From: Candidatus Zixiibacteriota bacterium
GTDB taxonomy: Bacteria > Zixibacteria > MSB-5A5 > UBA10806 > 4484-95
Assembly: GCA_012517955.1 (NCBI GenBank)
Contig: JAAYTW010000215.1
Span: 1 to 35,061, forward strand
Reading direction: 5' to 3'
Length of the DNA: 35,061 nucleotides
Of the stretch, positions 33,291-35,061 are shown in pieces (within the stretch, counting starts at the first letter, position 1; every line of letters begins with the position of its first letter). The position numbers were made by a program, and so were the translations under genes. The notes under the pieces were generated by a model. The model was not told the DNA's origin and did not search any database. It saw only the letters and a list, made by a program, of their open reading frames with translations.

Positions 33291-33458
33291 TTAATACTTC
33301 TGAGCCTCATCTATAAGCATTACCGGAATATCGCCATCCTCGACTCTGTATAGCAGGCGACAAGCCGGGCAAAGCAGAACATTTTTAACTTCGTCATACT
33401 CGAGGTCCCCTTTACACTTGGGACAGGCGAGAATTTCAATCAACTTAGGATTAAGCAT
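33291..33458 (-). CDS. Trm112-family zinc-ribbon protein (YcaR-like)
   Basis: A 55-residue protein that is easily missed. It begins [17 protein letters not shown] and has two Cys pairs (CPKC at 12-15, CPAC at 30-33) around a short beta segment, then [15 protein letters not shown]. This is the Trm112/UPF0434 pattern. In eukaryotes and archaea Trm112 activates methyltransferases; the bacterial short forms are less well understood. Read from the ATG at 33458 it ends at 33291, nine bases before the ptsN-like gene and 15 after accA. The ribosome site is weak. Context fits a small cistron in the envelope operon. Confidence 0.88.
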   Translation of the reverse strand: MLNPKLIEILACPKCKGDLEYDEVKNVLLCPACRLLYRVEDGDIPVMLIDEAQKY

Positions 33459-33473
33459 TTGGTTTACTCACTT

Positions 33474-34460
33474 TCATTCATTATATACGCCAATAACGCG
33501 GTATTTCTCAAGTCTTTTATTGCAAAGTTCTTCGGGAGAAAGCATTTTTAACTCATTTAGGGCTTGAATCAGCTCCCCCTTGATAATACGAGCGGTTCCT
33601 TCGTAGTCCATATGAGCCCCGCCCGGGGGTTCAGGCACAACCTTATCGATTATTTCAAACGCGGCGTTGTCGCTGGCGGTCAGTTTTAAGGCCTCCGCGG
33701 CCTGACGGCGGCGGGCCTCCAGTTTGGCTGGGTCGGCCCCTGCCTCCGCTTTCCAGAGAATGGCGGCGCAACCTTCAGGGGAAATTACCGTGTACCATGA
33801 ATTTTCGAGCATATACACCCTATCGCCCACACCGATACCGAGCGCGCCGCCGGAGGCTCCCTCGCCGATAATAAAACAAATAATCGGGACCTCAATCGCG
33901 GCCATCTCCATGATATTTCTGGCAATCGCCTCCGCTTGCCCCCTCTCTTCGGCGCCTACTCCCGGGTAGGCCCCCGGCGTATCGATAAAGATAACTATCG
34001 GTAAACCGAATTTTTCGGCGACTTTCATTAAACGAAGAGCTTTGCGATAGCCCTCCGGATGACACATACCAAAATTACGATATTGGCGTTGCTTGGTATC
34101 GCGCCCTTTTTGTTGACCAATCACCATTACCCGGTGCTCATCAAGTTTGGCAAATCCGCCAATCATGGCTTTATCGTCGGCAAATCGGCGGTCGCCATGC
34201 AATTCGAAGAAATCGGTGAAGGCCAATTGAATAATATCCAGGCTATACGGCCTTAGAGGATGGCGGGCCAATTGCACCCTTTGCCAACGAGTCAGTTTAG
34301 AATAGACCTCGGCGCGGAGCCGGTTTCTTCGTCGTTCCAGAAGTTCGATTTCTTTTGAGAGTTCCAGATTCTCGGCTGAAGCCAGATCGCGCATCTCCTT
34401 TATTTTGCGGTCCAACTCGAGAATCGGGCGCTCAAAGTCGAGATAATCCTGTTCCTTCAT
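33474..34460 (-). CDS. accA: Acetyl-CoA carboxylase carboxyltransferase subunit alpha
   Basis: AccA, with AccD, transfers the carboxyl group from biotin to acetyl-CoA, giving malonyl-CoA for fatty acid synthesis. The 328-residue protein has the N-terminal coiled helices ([17 protein letters not shown]) and the crotonase-fold carboxyltransferase domain with [46 protein letters not shown] and the [18 protein letters not shown] segment. The start overlaps the glycosyltransferase stop as ATGA (34460-34457). accD is not in the window. Confidence 0.97.
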   Translation of the reverse strand: MKEQDYLDFERPILELDRKIKEMRDLASAENLELSKEIELLERRRNRLRAEVYSKLTRWQRVQLARHPLRPYSLDIIQLAFTDFFELHGDRRFADDKAMIGGFAKLDEHRVMVIGQQKGRDTKQRQYRNFGMCHPEGYRKALRLMKVAEKFGLPIVIFIDTPGAYPGVGAEERGQAEAIARNIMEMAAIEVPIICFIIGEGASGGALGIGVGDRVYMLENSWYTVISPEGCAAILWKAEAGADPAKLEARRRQAAEALKLTASDNAAFEIIDKVVPEPPGGAHMDYEGTARIIKGELIQALNELKMLSPEELCNKRLEKYRVIGVYNE

Positions 34461-35061
34461 TTTTTCTCGGCCCTCCCCGCTTTAAGATTTCGGGTCACAA
34501 CGATGGCTGTAAATATAATGAAAGCCGTCTGTAAGACAAATAAAATATTACGATTACCTCCGGCAATCGCAAAAGCCGCCAGGGCAAATTGGAAACTGAC
34601 AAGATAGAAAAGCCAAACCGTAACGCGTTCGGGAATACCTAAATCTAATAGGAGATGGAATATGTGGCGTCTGTCGGCGATATATATTTTCTTTCCCGAC
34701 AAAAGCCTTCTGGAAAATGTGCTTACAATTTCGATAATCGGCACTCCCAGCGCCAATATCGGAACGAACATAACGATAGTGGCGAAACTTTTCGGCCAGA
34801 ATAGCGATATAGCCGCGAACATATACCCTAAAAACAGGGAACCGGAATCACCCATAAAAATTGAGGCCGGAAAATAATTGTATTTAAGAAACGCCAAAGA
34901 GGTCCCGATTACACCGGCGGCCAGAAGCGAAGGCAGCGGCAAATCGAGAATAATGCTCAATACCAGAAAGCTGGCCGCGACTATCGCGCTTACTCCAGCC
35001 GCCAAACCGTCAAGACCATCAATAAGGTTAATGGTATTGGTTATTGCCACCAGCCAGATAA
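34457..35061 (-). CDS. WecA/MraY-family glycosyl-1-phosphate transferase, N-terminus cut by window edge
   Basis: This family transfers a sugar-1-phosphate from a UDP-sugar to undecaprenyl phosphate. About 201 C-terminal residues are visible, with several membrane segments and the motifs [29 protein letters not shown] (catalytic Asp region) and [14 protein letters not shown]. The D-R-x-H-x-x-H motif points to the WecA side (UDP-GlcNAc type) rather than MraY. The frame stays open to the window edge and reads sensibly into it (IWLVAITNT), so the GTG at 35050 is not the start. It is the first visible gene of the envelope operon. Confidence 0.9.
   Translation of the reverse strand, partial: IWLVAITNTINLIDGLDGLAAGVSAIVAASFLVLSIILDLPLPSLLAAGVIGTSLAFLKYNYFPASIFMGDSGSLFLGYMFAAISLFWPKSFATIVMFVPILALGVPIIEIVSTFSRRLLSGKKIYIADRRHIFHLLLDLGIPERVTVWLFYLVSFQFALAAFAIAGGNRNILFVLQTAFIIFTAIVVTRNLKAGRAEKK

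Noticed and set aside
1-35061. CRISPR arrays, insertion sequences, toxin-antitoxin or phage defence modules
   Set aside because: I looked for regularly spaced repeats, transposase or nuclease motifs and paired small genes and found none that could be supported.

Overview
The window looks like a stretch of chromosome from a Gram-negative, rod-shaped bacterium. It carries a MreC/MreD/PBP2/RodA elongation machine, Lgt, a sigma-54 type (NtrC-like) regulator, and moderate-to-low GC sequence with many AT-rich intergenic gaps. The gene set would suit an uncultured FCB-like lineage such as Zixibacteria, but that placement is a guess from gene content and style, not from any search. Almost every gene is on the minus strand. 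The exceptions are a two-gene plus-strand island at 23.6-25.05 kb.

Region 1 (1-9.73 kb, minus) is a compact translation and RNA-metabolism operon, read in the order rimP, nusA, infB, a DUF503/YlxP gene, rbfA, an NrnA-like DHH phosphoesterase, truB, ribF, rpsO, pnp. pnp is cut by the left edge. Several neighbours overlap or are separated by only a few bases. A terminator-like hairpin lies in the leader ahead of rimP.

Region 2 (9.73-14.2 kb) is looser. A small AT-rich lipoprotein gene with its own promoter sits between two direct copies of a 50-bp structured repeat. Next come guaB, a coiled-coil zinc-ribbon protein, a two-gene tRNA operon (Met/Ile-CAU then Val-CAC) with a clear promoter and terminator, and about 650 bases with no convincing gene. 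Additional short GC-rich palindromes are scattered in the gaps.

Region 3 (14.2-18.3 kb) groups genes with a methionine and one-carbon theme: a homocysteine methyltransferase fused to methylenetetrahydrofolate reductase, a UroD/MtaA-type methyltransferase homologue with a His-x-Cys...Cys zinc motif, and a GAF protein resembling free methionine-R-sulfoxide reductase. A degenerate GGDEF-fold protein lies upstream of them.

Region 4 (18.4-25.1 kb) has a three-gene signalling operon: a GAF histidine kinase, a receiver-GAF-kinase hybrid, and an NtrC-type sigma-54 activator. It diverges from a membrane site-2 protease and a small Cys-rich protein. A bidirectional terminator at 25.08-25.11 kb ends this block and the next.

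Region 5 (25.1-35.06 kb, minus) is a twelve-gene, nearly gapless array: a WecA/MraY-family transferase (cut by the right edge), accA, a Trm112-like zinc protein, a PtsN-like EIIA, mreC, mreD, mrdA, rodA, lgt, comF, archease, rtcB. It joins lipid supply, cell-wall elongation and lipoprotein maturation to an RNA-ligase pair at its 3' end. I saw no CRISPR array, insertion sequence or phage module. The most interesting features are the rtcB-archease pair at the tail of an elongasome operon, the methionine-themed cluster, the kinase relay next to the site-2 protease, and the structured repeats flanking the lipoprotein gene.
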